Shown here: positions 1 to 7,099 of the stretch, piece after piece
Position numbering within the stretch: the stretch's first letter is position 1
Layout: each line of letters begins with the position of its first letter
From: Candidatus Bathyarchaeota archaeon
GTDB lineage: Archaea; Thermoproteota; Bathyarchaeia; 40CM-2-53-6; RBG-13-38-9
Direction: 5' to 3'
Assembly: GCA_026015225.1 (NCBI GenBank)
Contig: JAOZGV010000027.1
Coordinates: 1-13,736, forward strand
Length of the DNA: 13,736 nt
The notes under the pieces: generated by a model
Database searches by the model: none
The model's input: only the letters and a program-made list of their open reading frames with translations
Told to the model about the DNA's origin: nothing
Translations under genes and position numbers: made by a program

Positions 1-650
1 TTGTCGAATTCTTCTAGAGTCATCTTGCTCAAGTCTCTCTGATCTGTCATCATCATAGTCCTATCAAAAGACTGCACTGCTGTAACTTCTACATCCTTTA
101 CTTGAATGGTATCGCCAGGTTTAACTGTTTGAATACGATCATCAGGAACGCCCCACCTCTTCATTATGTCAGTACATTCTGAAGGACCTATGAATTTACA
201 ATCGGTTTGCCACATAAGAGTCTTGATGGTGTAAAAATCACAGTGGTCAGTATGTACGTGAGTGGAGAAAAACGCATCACATTTCTTGACTTCAAATGGA
301 TCAAGGACGTGTGGAACACATCTTATCCAACTCATCTGGGATGCTCCAGACATCCTTACAACGCCAGAGTCTTTTGACAATTCGTTATAAGTCAGACTGC
401 CTCCAGAACCTGCATATTGATCGATGCAGATATCCGCGCCTCCCGCAGATTTCATCCACCATGAAGCCCCTCCAAGCCACCAAAGTGCGAAAGTGTTTGG
501 CTCTAGTTCGATTTCTTCTATTTCTTTATTCAATAATGTTTTCCATTCTGGAAAAGCTTCTCTTAACCAGATTTCTTTTGTAAGTTCTCGATCCGGTCCT
601 AGGTTAAGACCTCCATCGGCCACATCAGGAACTTTTTTCTTTTCAGACAT
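1..650 (-). CDS. UlaG-like metallo-beta-lactamase-fold hydrolase, copy 1 (3' end outside window)
   Basis: The first 216 residues are visible; the C-terminal part lies beyond base 1. The protein resembles E. coli UlaG (L-ascorbate-6-phosphate lactonase), recalled to be about 354 residues. Shared features are FPEW near residue 33, an NTFALWWLG strand near 52-60, HVLDPF near 114 and the metal-binding HxHxDH motif (H131, H133, D135, H136) followed by CDFYTIK. FIGP and GVP come next, as in UlaG. The later metal ligands are cut off. The ATG at 648-650 has a GAGGT about 11 bases upstream. It is clearly a paralogue of the hydrolase at 4726-5805, with the same order of motifs. Family members act on phosphorylated lactones or cyclic phosphodiesters in the cytosol, and no substrate can be read from this sequence. 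The family is secure; calling it an ascorbate lactonase would be over-reach, since no Ula transport genes are seen. Confidence 0.88.
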   Translation of the reverse strand, partial: MSEKKKVPDVADGGLNLGPDRELTKEIWLREAFPEWKTLLNKEIEEIELEPNTFALWWLGGASWWMKSAGGADICIDQYAGSGGSLTYNELSKDSGVVRMSGASQMSWIRCVPHVLDPFEVKKCDAFFSTHVHTDHCDFYTIKTLMWQTDCKFIGPSECTDIMKRWGVPDDRIQTVKPGDTIQVKDVEVTAVQSFDRTMMMTDQRDLSKMTLEEFD

Positions 651-689
651 ATTTCAATCATACCTCGTGGGTAGAGATATACTTCTACA

Positions 690-700
690 GGATTTATATT
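690..700 (-). promoter_or_regulatory. TATA-type promoter of UlaG-like copy 1
   Basis: On the minus strand an A-rich stretch runs into AATATAAATC. Its centre lies about 45 bases upstream of the ATG at 650, which would give a transcript start near 670 and a leader of about 20 bases. Assigned by position and composition only. Confidence 0.4.
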
Positions 701-752
701 GTTTTTGTTAAAAAAAGTGACCCACGCGATAGAAATGCTTTGAAAGGTTTTG

Positions 753-759
753 AAAAAAA
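753..759 (-). terminator. Oligo-T terminator after the S-component-like gene
   Basis: Seven T residues in a row on the minus strand begin 6 bases after the TAA stop of the gene ending at 765. Archaeal RNA polymerase typically terminates on such runs without a hairpin. Confidence 0.5.
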
Positions 760-764
760 TTTTT

Positions 765-1547
765 TTAAATTATATCGAATCTCTCAAAGTTAATCTTTTT
801 CAAACTTCTTATAAGAAAGACTCCTGCAATGCTAGAGATTATTATTAGAATAGTTCTTTCAATAGGGTAGAGCCAAAAAATTGTAGTCCATATGGAAGGG
901 AATGCTTCAAATGGAATAGTTCTAAGGAACATTCCAAGAATTGATTCGAATAAAATGTTGCCAGTTAGATGCTGCATAAATGTTCCGATGAAAAATAGTA
1001 TAATAGAACCTACCCAAACCATTTTAGTAGAGGATTTGCTTATCCAAATGACAGCTTTCTTGGATAGGGGAGACAATAATAGTAGAAATGCGATCATATG
1101 CATCCATGCAAAAGGCATTACATATCCAGTCCCTCCAATCCCAATATTAACGAAAAGCAAAGTATATGGATGGATGCTGAAGATTATCAATAGAATGAAG
1201 TTCAGAATGACTACAAATAACCATTTCTTCCTAATCAGAAGGCCCAAGGAAAGCGCATTCATAAATGCAGGAAGAAAGTCGAGACCCAAAAATACAGCAG
1301 GTTTACCCAAACCAATTGCCAAGAAAGTCCCAATAGCTATACTCATTGGACCAGTAATGGGACCCAATAATATTCCGTAGATAGGTGCGATAACATCTGA
1401 AATAGAGAAGAATGCGCCACCTACTCCTACCATAGGAAATGTTGGCAGCATTCGCAATATTAAATAAATTACAGAAAAGACCGATATCAAAGCCATTTTC
1501 TTGCTGTTGAATCTTTCTGAGACCAAATCCTCACCCTTTTCAATCAA
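765..1547 (-). CDS. Multispanning membrane protein, probable ECF-transporter S component
   Basis: A 260-residue hydrophobic protein with about six to eight predicted membrane segments (roughly 17-35, 50-85, 92-104, 108-125, 135-157, 171-190 and 220-245). The stretch FSISDVIAPIYGILLGP followed by a glycine-rich helix (near 47-80) resembles the second and third helices of vitamin-type ECF substrate-binding components such as BioY, ThiT and QueT. Those proteins use a shared energising module (two ATPases plus EcfT), which is not encoded here, so the gene would depend on a module elsewhere. At 260 residues it is longer than typical S components (about 180-200), with an extended C-terminal half. 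The TTG at 1547 has no clear Shine-Dalgarno, but a TATA-like box at 1571-1580 would place the transcript start only a few bases ahead, as in a leaderless mRNA. An ATG at 1496 is an alternative. The substrate is unknown. It could also be another small-molecule permease family. Confidence 0.55.
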   Translation of the reverse strand: MIEKGEDLVSERFNSKKMALISVFSVIYLILRMLPTFPMVGVGGAFFSISDVIAPIYGILLGPITGPMSIAIGTFLAIGLGKPAVFLGLDFLPAFMNALSLGLLIRKKWLFVVILNFILLIIFSIHPYTLLFVNIGIGGTGYVMPFAWMHMIAFLLLLSPLSKKAVIWISKSSTKMVWVGSIILFFIGTFMQHLTGNILFESILGMFLRTIPFEAFPSIWTTIFWLYPIERTILIIISSIAGVFLIRSLKKINFERFDII

Positions 1548-1875
1548 AGAACTCTATTCTGTATCTCAAATAAATTTAAATCTTAGTAATTTGGCCTAAG
1601 CCCTTCAAATTGGTGGTTAGATTTCTAAAAATTACGAAACGAATTAGATAAATAATTCGATAATCAAAGCGCACACTAGATTGGTTCGAGAGTGCAAATT
1701 TAAAATTTAATAGAAATATTGTGGTTGAACGGACATGCTATTTTTCAGCAACTTATTTATAGATAACTCAGATGATAGAATTTTAAATATGATGGTTTTC
1801 TTTTTTTAGAAAAAAACATAATAAATAGCGAAATCTTATACATTTTTTTTAATTTTGAATAGAAGGGTTATTTAT
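1548..1875. other. Divergent intergenic region (328 bp) between the S-component-like gene and tlpA-like gene
   Basis: No credible ORF or RNA gene was seen. It holds a TATA-like TAAATTTAAA at 1571-1580 that suits the leftward gene. An alternating GCGCACAC tract at 1669-1676 belongs to the tract family described elsewhere. AT-rich boxes near 1818-1827 and 1833-1842 could serve the rightward thioredoxin gene. The region is otherwise plain AT-rich sequence. Confidence 0.5.
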
Positions 1876-2406
1876 ATGAAAAAATCAAAGACTCCTAAGA
1901 AATCAAAGGCTCGTAATTATGTATTGATTGGAATTGTTCTCATAATCGTAATAGCAATCTTCTCTTATGCGATCTACAGACCCAGCAATGAAATAGAGAT
2001 TTCGGACTTTGCGCTCACCGACTTAAATGGTCAAACCTTCAAACTGAGTGATTTTAAGGGTAAAGTAGTGATCTTAGATTTCATGGCAACTTGGTGCCAA
2101 CCCTGTTTGATCGAGACTGGAAATCTAATAGAAATATGGAACGTCTATAGTGATGAAGTTATAATAATTTCAATAGGTGCCGATCCTTCAGAAAGTGAAG
2201 ATCAATTAAGAGAATTTAAAGAAGGTTTTCCTGAAGCAACTTGGATATGGGCTATGGATACTGAGAATCTAGCATATGACTACAAAATCACGACTGTACC
2301 GACTTTGTTTTTACTAGATCAAGATAGAAAAGTTGTATCCAAACATGAGGGAATAGCTGATAACCAAATATTGATTGATGAAATTGAAAATCTGCTAGCT
2401 AAGTAG
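1876..2406 (+). CDS. Membrane-anchored TlpA/ResA-like thioredoxin
   Basis: A 176-residue thiol-disulfide oxidoreductase. Residues 1-13 are lysine-rich, about 15-34 form one membrane helix, and the thioredoxin fold follows on the outer face. The redox motif WCQPC (C74, C77) lies in the usual ATWCxPC setting, and the cis-proline is P142 in TTVPTLFL. ISDFALTDLNGQTFKLSDFKGK is the typical entry of the TlpA/AhpC-TSA group. Such proteins reduce disulfides in extracytoplasmic proteins, for example in cytochrome c maturation or protein repair. The ATG at 1876 is preferred over the in-frame TTG at 1855 because GAAGGG (1862-1867) sits 8 bases ahead of it. The ccdA-like gene begins 23 bases downstream in the same direction, and the two almost certainly form an operon in which CcdA recharges this thioredoxin. 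No cytochrome c gene is seen here. Confidence 0.88.
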   Translation: MKKSKTPKKSKARNYVLIGIVLIIVIAIFSYAIYRPSNEIEISDFALTDLNGQTFKLSDFKGKVVILDFMATWCQPCLIETGNLIEIWNVYSDEVIIISIGADPSESEDQLREFKEGFPEATWIWAMDTENLAYDYKITTVPTLFLLDQDRKVVSKHEGIADNQILIDEIENLLAK

Positions 2407-2429
2407 AATTAAATAATTTAACAAGGAGA

Positions 2430-3092
2430 TTGGCAACTCTGCATACATCAGATTTTATACTTGTTTTTTCAGCTGGAATATTTGCTTTATTCTCTCCTTG
2501 CGCTTATCCGTTACTACCAGGATATATCATGTATTATCTGGGCAAAGAATCCACGATTAGGAAAGCTATTTTAGGGGGCTTTGCCTGCACGCTCGGTTTA
2601 ATATCCATATTCTCAGTTTTTGGACTCATAGGTACGATGATTGGAAAATTAGCACAAACAATAATTCCATGGCTTATACTTGTAGCAGGGTTAATCATAA
2701 TCGTTATGGGCTTAACTATGCTCATTGGAATAAAGTTTCCAACTCTATTTATTCCAGTACGAGCCACAGGCAGAAAAGGATTCATCGGAATGTATCTTTA
2801 TGGACTTGCATATGGTCTTGCGACTTTTGGATGTTCAGCCCCAATATTTCTATCTATACTATTATATTCAATAATTACTGGCGGCATCTTCGATGGGATC
2901 ATCACATTCATAGTCTATTCATCAGGAATGGGGCTACCTCTAATCATGACGACGGTATTAGTAGTAATGGCTAAGGACATGATGTATAAAAAGATCTTTA
3001 AAGCAATGCCTTTAATTGAAAAAGTGGGTGGAATATTTCTCATAATAATTGGATTTTATCTTTTATACTACTACTACTTTGCTCAGAGCTAG
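2430..3092 (+). CDS. ccdA: CcdA/DsbD-beta-like transmembrane thiol electron carrier
   Basis: A 220-residue integral membrane protein with six predicted helices. It carries the two cysteines that define the family: C24 in FSPCAYPLLPGY (first helix) and C135 in ATFGCSAPIF (fourth helix). CcdA accepts electrons from cytosolic thioredoxin and hands them to thiol proteins outside, here most simply the TlpA-like protein encoded just upstream. Length matches the short CcdA type rather than full DsbD. The start is not certain: the TTG at 2430 has GGAG only 1 base away (2425-2428), which is too close for normal pairing. A CTG at 2439 would be spaced at 10, and no ATG exists before the first helix. The N-terminus from TTG fits family length. 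The gene ends in a convergent spacer carrying C/G tracts. Confidence 0.88.
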   Translation: MATLHTSDFILVFSAGIFALFSPCAYPLLPGYIMYYLGKESTIRKAILGGFACTLGLISIFSVFGLIGTMIGKLAQTIIPWLILVAGLIIIVMGLTMLIGIKFPTLFIPVRATGRKGFIGMYLYGLAYGLATFGCSAPIFLSILLYSIITGGIFDGIITFIVYSSGMGLPLIMTTVLVVMAKDMMYKKIFKAMPLIEKVGGIFLIIIGFYLLYYYYFAQS

Positions 3093-3104
3093 CCTTCCAT
3101 TTAA

Positions 3105-3196
3105 CACGCGCGCTACTTGTAATCCCAAATCATAACTATTAATAGATTGAGTAGAATACTAAACGCGCGTGTATTCCAATTTTTAACGCGTGCGCT
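3105..3196 (+). repeat. Three alternating C/G-rich tracts in the convergent spacer
   Basis: The spacer between the ccdA-like and lpd genes holds CACGCGCGC (3105-3113), ACGCGCGTGTAT (3163-3174) and ACGCGTGCGC (3186-3195). Each is a strict purine-pyrimidine alternation within very AT-rich DNA, preceded by TAA or TTTAA. The middle tract lies inside a small inverted repeat, GAATAC (3154-3159) and GTATTC (3171-3176). Similar tracts recur in other gaps of the window (1669, 5859, 11173, 13401). Function is unknown; a structural (Z-DNA-prone) or 3'-end role is inference. Confidence 0.6.
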
Positions 3197-3197
3197 T

Positions 3198-4619
3198 CTA
3201 AGAGATGCGTCTAGATTTATGAATTGACATACCATATAAGTCCATAGCTGCCTCTTTAACTGCCTCAGACAATGTCGGATGGGCGTGAATAGTTTTGAAA
3301 ATCTCTTCAATTGGGATTTTTAGTTTCATAGCCAATGAAGCTTCTGCTATAAGCTCTGAAGCATTGTGTCCCAGGATATGGATCCCCAATATCTCTTTCG
3401 ATCTCCCATCCATTACGAATTTCACGAATCCATCAGTTTCACCTATAGCCATTGCGGCTGGGTTAGCCCCGAAATAGAATTTTCCGATCTTTACATCATA
3501 TCCCTTTCCTTTCGCTTCGTGTTCAGTAAGACCTACAGCGGCTACCTGGGGTATTGTAAAAAAGCATCTCGGGATAACTCTTGAGTCCATTGAGGAGTTT
3601 TTCTCAGAATCCATTGAATTCTCTGCAGCAATCATACCTTCTTCCATTGCTTCATGAGCATAAGCACCACCAGTAACATCCCCAATAGCGAATATATTTG
3701 GGATATTTGTCATCATTTTATCGTTTACTTCAATTCCTTCTTCGGTTGTCTTAATCCCAATTTCATCCAGTCCCAAATCGTCTATATTTGGTCTTCTACC
3801 GAACATTACTAAAACCCTGTCAACCCTCAGTTTCTTCTCTTGATCTTTATTTTCAAATATGATCATTTTGTTCTCTGCTTCGTCTTCGATTCTAATGACT
3901 TTAGAGTTTGTTTCTATTTTTATACCATCTTTCAACATTCTTTGCCGTAGACGCTTTGCGATCTCAAGATCCTCTCTGGGCAAAATGTTGGGTAACATCT
4001 CTAAAATTATAACTTCTGAGCCAAGTTTCGAGTATATATATGCAAACTCAACGCCCTCTGGACCGCCACCAACTATCGCAAGTTTTGGAGGTATCTGATT
4101 AAAGTCTGAAGCGTCTTCATCAAAAATTATCTTTTTGCCATCCAGCCCTTGAATAGGGGGCTTTGCAGGTTTAGATCCGGTTGCAATGATAATTTTACTA
4201 GCTCGTACAATTCTTTTATTCCCTAATTTGTCGATAACATTTATTTCTTTATCTTCGGTTAATGTTCCTCTTCCGTAAACTGTCTCGACATTATTGTTTT
4301 TTAGTAGAAGTTCTATCCCTTTAGCGAGGTTATCGATTATCTCTTCTTTACTTCGCATCAATTTTGCAAGATTTACTTTAACTGTCCCAATTTCCAGACC
4401 TGCAAGCTCTGCTCTCTTAATTTCTGACAGAATCTTAACAAAGCCTAAAAGTGTTTTAGTGGGTATGCATCCAACGTTTGTGCAAGTACCGCCTAATATA
4501 TTCTCCTCGACCAGGGCAACATTTGCTCCCAACTGAGCTGCTCGAATCGCAGCAGTATATCCTCCTGGACCGCCTCCTAAAACGGCAACATCATATTTTT
4601 TGATTGAATTATCACTCAA
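3198..4619 (-). CDS. lpdA: Dihydrolipoamide dehydrogenase (E3)
   Basis: A 473-residue flavoprotein disulfide reductase that oxidises dihydrolipoamide on E2 or H-protein partners with NAD+. The FAD-binding GGGPGG lies near residues 15-20. The redox disulfide is C46/C51 in GGTCTNVGCIPTK (Thr replaces the more usual Leu after the first Cys). The NAD-binding GGGPEGVEFA is near 183-192. A GDVTGG FAD motif lies near 314-319, and the C-terminal catalytic pair is H447/E452 in HAHPTLSEAVKEA. Length is normal. It begins at TTG (4617-4619) with GGAG about 11 bases ahead and a TATA-like box at 4646-4665. No E1, E2, lipoate-synthesis or glycine-cleavage gene is visible, so its partner complex lies elsewhere or it serves another disulfide substrate. 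The gene follows the UlaG-like hydrolase in the same direction after 106 bases. Confidence 0.93.
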   Translation of the reverse strand: MSDNSIKKYDVAVLGGGPGGYTAAIRAAQLGANVALVEENILGGTCTNVGCIPTKTLLGFVKILSEIKRAELAGLEIGTVKVNLAKLMRSKEEIIDNLAKGIELLLKNNNVETVYGRGTLTEDKEINVIDKLGNKRIVRASKIIIATGSKPAKPPIQGLDGKKIIFDEDASDFNQIPPKLAIVGGGPEGVEFAYIYSKLGSEVIILEMLPNILPREDLEIAKRLRQRMLKDGIKIETNSKVIRIEDEAENKMIIFENKDQEKKLRVDRVLVMFGRRPNIDDLGLDEIGIKTTEEGIEVNDKMMTNIPNIFAIGDVTGGAYAHEAMEEGMIAAENSMDSEKNSSMDSRVIPRCFFTIPQVAAVGLTEHEAKGKGYDVKIGKFYFGANPAAMAIGETDGFVKFVMDGRSKEILGIHILGHNASELIAEASLAMKLKIPIEEIFKTIHAHPTLSEAVKEAAMDLYGMSIHKSRRIS

Positions 4620-4645
4620 TCATTAATCAGCTCCAGAATATCGCA

Positions 4646-4665
4646 TATTTTTATAAAATTTTATG
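4646..4665 (-). promoter_or_regulatory. TATA-type promoter of lpdA
   Basis: Read on the minus strand, AAAATTTTATAAAAATA lies about 35 bases upstream of the TTG at 4619. This suggests that lpdA has its own promoter instead of depending only on the hydrolase gene upstream. Composition and spacing only. Confidence 0.45.
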
Positions 4666-4725
4666 ATATTAAAAAAGCATTCTAAAAATATGTTAAGAAA
4701 TTTATTTAATCAGGTTCTTTTGTGA

Positions 4726-5805
4726 CTACTTTCTCTTATCACCATACTCCCATGATAATTCCGGTCTGAATTGATCTTCTTGCTTTGGATATCTGTATCT
4801 TTTGATGTCGATATCTGTTGGATATTCGAATTTGCCTCCCCATTGCATGATTATAGTTTTCATCCAGGGGGCTTTCTCGTTCACTATTCTTTCCAATTCC
4901 AAAGGATCGCCCTGAACTATGCCCCAATTATCATAATGCATTGGAATAAATATCTTGGCTCCTAGAGCTTTTGCAACTCTATATGCATCATATGATGTCA
5001 TTTTATCCGTCATCCCATCTGGATTGTCTCCGAATGCTACTAATGCCAAGTCAATTTCATTTTGTCTGCCATGCCTGAAGAACATATTTGAATAGTGTGA
5101 ATCTCCAGCGTGATATATCGTCCCAACAGAAGTTTTTAAAAGATAATTTACAGCGGCTTTATTCATTTCCTTTTGAACATAATCTACTTCAGACAATACA
5201 GTGTTATCTGTAGATTCCAGTGCTTTTATCTCCAAGTCCTTTATCTTATGCGAATCGCCCACATTTATTTCAATAATTCTTTCTTTTGGAACCCCAAATG
5301 CTTCGAACTTAATACAGCACTTCTGAGGACCTATAAAGAGGCAGTCGGTCGTCTTTAACAACGCCTTAATAGTGTAGATATCGCAGTGATCAACATGATT
5401 ATGAGTTGATAGGAGCGCATCAACATTTTTGAAAGCAAAAGGATCTATGACATGAGGATTGAGTCTTAGCCAGACTTGTCTTAAAGCTCCAGTTTGTCTC
5501 AAAACGCCAATTTTCGTATCGGGGTCCCAAGCTGCAGCAATGGATGGACCGCTATAATTATCTATCAAGACATTTGCCCCACCATATGTCTTTAAGAACC
5601 AAGAGCAAGCGCCAAACCACCAAAGAACAAAAGTATCTGGTCTCACTTTTGTATTTTCTATTTCACTATTGAGAAATCTACCCCATTCTGGAAATACTTC
5701 CGATAGCCATTTCTGTCTATCTATATCTCTATCTTTGTTCTTCTCCCATCCTAATAACTCTAAATTTTTAACAAGTTCCCAAAATCCTTCATTTTCTTCA
5801 CTCAT
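4726..5805 (-). CDS. UlaG-like metallo-beta-lactamase-fold hydrolase, copy 2 (complete)
   Basis: A 359-residue cytosolic hydrolase, close in length to E. coli UlaG. Metal ligands are visible: HxHxDH at H135, H137, D139, H140; H242 and D245 in YHAGDSHYSN; and H290 in IPMHYDNWG. UlaG hallmarks include FPEWGRFLN, DPFAFKNVD, GVPKER, DKMTSYDAYRVAKALGAK and QWGGKFEYPTD. The family hydrolyses phospho-lactones or cyclic phosphodiesters using Mn or Zn. The ATG at 5803-5805 is preceded by AAGGTTGG, a weak ribosome site. It is paralogous to the gene at 1-650 but has a longer N-terminus before FPEW. It sits downstream of the corrinoid methyltransferase genes after a 177-base gap that holds a hairpin (5851-5874) and a promoter-like AT stretch, so it may be separately controlled. 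Family membership is secure and the substrate is unknown. Confidence 0.92.
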   Translation of the reverse strand: MSEENEGFWELVKNLELLGWEKNKDRDIDRQKWLSEVFPEWGRFLNSEIENTKVRPDTFVLWWFGACSWFLKTYGGANVLIDNYSGPSIAAAWDPDTKIGVLRQTGALRQVWLRLNPHVIDPFAFKNVDALLSTHNHVDHCDIYTIKALLKTTDCLFIGPQKCCIKFEAFGVPKERIIEINVGDSHKIKDLEIKALESTDNTVLSEVDYVQKEMNKAAVNYLLKTSVGTIYHAGDSHYSNMFFRHGRQNEIDLALVAFGDNPDGMTDKMTSYDAYRVAKALGAKIFIPMHYDNWGIVQGDPLELERIVNEKAPWMKTIIMQWGGKFEYPTDIDIKRYRYPKQEDQFRPELSWEYGDKRK

Positions 5806-5850
5806 AAAATAACCAACCTTTTATGGTACTGACTTCTCTATTACAATCAA

Positions 5851-5874
5851 GATTGATAGCACGCGCTATTAATC
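5851..5874. repeat. Inverted repeat with CG-rich centre upstream of UlaG-like copy 2
   Basis: Two 10-base arms, GATTGATAGC (5851-5860) and GCTATTAATC (5865-5874), flank ACGC. Nine positions pair perfectly and the tenth is G-T, so it can form a hairpin or act as a dyad operator. It lies 46 bases upstream of the hydrolase start and 109 bases after the methyltransferase stop. The centre also belongs to the alternating C/G tract family (GCACGCGC, 5859-5866). Confidence 0.55.
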
Positions 5875-5982
5875 CTAATATTTAATTCTAGAGATTGTTA
5901 GATATTTTTTTTGATCTCCTATGACCAAACAGCTATAATCTTAGATTTCTGTGATTTTAAGATTGATATCCCTTAATTATTC

Positions 5983-7086
5983 TCAAATATTAATGGGATA
6001 GACGCCAAATTTTCTTCCTATCTCAACCATAACCATACAATTCTCTAATCTTGAACCGCTTGCCCAGGAATTGCTTGAAGACAAAATATGTCCGCCGCCA
6101 GGAGATGTTTTCTTGATAACCTCTTTGGTCTCTTCAGCGATCTCACCTTGTGTGTTCTTTGCAAGATTGTCCACAGCTACATTCCCAATCAAGACGAGTT
6201 CATCTCCGTATTTTTCTTTAACTTCACCAATGTCAACTCCTGCAGAAGGATCTAGTGAGTGGAGTCCATCAGCAATATTTGAAACCCCTTCAAGTAAAGG
6301 ATTTATGTTTCCGTCTGTATGCTTGATAAATTTCAGTCCATATCGATGCGCAGTATCAACTTGCTTCTTTAAATTCGGAAATACCATTTTGTCAAAAATT
6401 TTTGTTGGCACCATCGGTCCTTGTTTTTCACACCAATCCCCACCACTAATTATGAAATCTGTCCTTGTCTCAGCTATGCGCTTTATAATCTCGATATTAA
6501 AATTTGTGATCTTATCCAGTACTTTCTCTATGAATTGGGGATTTTGATACAAGTATTTTACAAAATTAATGGGTGTCAACATCTCCCAAGCTTGTGCAAA
6601 AGGATCTCTGATGAATGTAGATAACGCGTATTCTTCACCTGCAACTTCTCTACTATATTCAGGTGAAAAAGTCCATCCAGACGCATTTGGATCAGGGAAA
6701 TCGAAATTATCGAAATCTTCAGGATTGTTAAAAAGAGTCCCATAAGGAATCCAAGCTTTAGTTTGCTTATCGAGTATTAGCACTCTTCCCCATAGATCGA
6801 TTAATTTTCCATTCGAATCGATCTTGGGTTTCCAATATTCTGGAGCTGAAAGATCAGCTGCGATGACATCAAAATCAAGTTTCTTGTAGCATTCTATTCT
6901 GAAATCGTTTCTCTTTTTTTCCAGTTCTCTATCCGCAATTACCTGCGTCTGCAGTGAAGTAGTCACTGGATATTTTTTTCCAATAATGGCTTCCATGAGG
7001 GGGACTTCAATATCCATCTCCATTATTGGAACCCTATCAGGCTCTTTAATTTCAAGCGTTCTTAGAACCCTTTCTCTCTTATTCAA
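5983..7086 (-). CDS. Uroporphyrinogen-decarboxylase-fold corrinoid methyltransferase
   Basis: A 367-residue TIM-barrel protein of the URO-D/MtaA/CmuA superfamily. The start MNKRERVLRTLEIKEPDRVP is the standard family opening. GDWCEKQGPM (near 216-225), VDTAHRYGLKFIKHTDGNINP (near 243-263, with H256) and a C-terminal VYPI are also typical. True heme-pathway HemE is unlikely, because the gene is 13 bases behind a corrinoid protein gene and the active-site region has the HTDGN form seen in methyltransferase-like members. MtaA/MtbA-type methyltransferases bind zinc through HxC and a later Cys; here HTD replaces HxC. It is therefore probably not a classical CoM methyltransferase and may use other ligands, as reported for O-demethylase methyltransferases. 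The expected role is methyl transfer to or from the adjacent corrinoid protein. It starts at TTG (7084-7086) with GAAGG 8 bases ahead. Confidence 0.85.
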   Translation of the reverse strand: MNKRERVLRTLEIKEPDRVPIMEMDIEVPLMEAIIGKKYPVTTSLQTQVIADRELEKKRNDFRIECYKKLDFDVIAADLSAPEYWKPKIDSNGKLIDLWGRVLILDKQTKAWIPYGTLFNNPEDFDNFDFPDPNASGWTFSPEYSREVAGEEYALSTFIRDPFAQAWEMLTPINFVKYLYQNPQFIEKVLDKITNFNIEIIKRIAETRTDFIISGGDWCEKQGPMVPTKIFDKMVFPNLKKQVDTAHRYGLKFIKHTDGNINPLLEGVSNIADGLHSLDPSAGVDIGEVKEKYGDELVLIGNVAVDNLAKNTQGEIAEETKEVIKKTSPGGGHILSSSNSWASGSRLENCMVMVEIGRKFGVYPINI

Positions 7087-7099
7087 TAACGATACCTTC

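Noticed and set aside
671..688. GTAGA/TCTAC inverted repeat in the leader of UlaG-like copy 1
   Set aside because: The arms are only five bases and AT-rich; this is expected by chance and has no second copy before copy 2.
892..1380. 162-codon open frame on the plus strand
   Set aside because: It is the antisense shadow of the S-component-like gene, with no recognisable protein features and no ribosome site.
1669..1704. Possible RNA structure or tRNA T-arm: GCACAC and GAGTGC around GGTTCGAG
   Set aside because: The stem has a mismatch and no acceptor, D or anticodon arm can be built around it.
5851..5874. Bacterial-type intrinsic terminator after the methyltransferase gene
   Set aside because: No T-run follows the hairpin on the minus strand, and other genes here end in oligo-T runs without hairpins.
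5983..7086. HemE (uroporphyrinogen decarboxylase) of heme synthesis
   Set aside because: The fold family is the same, but adjacency to the corrinoid carrier and the HTDGN active-site form favour a methyltransferase.
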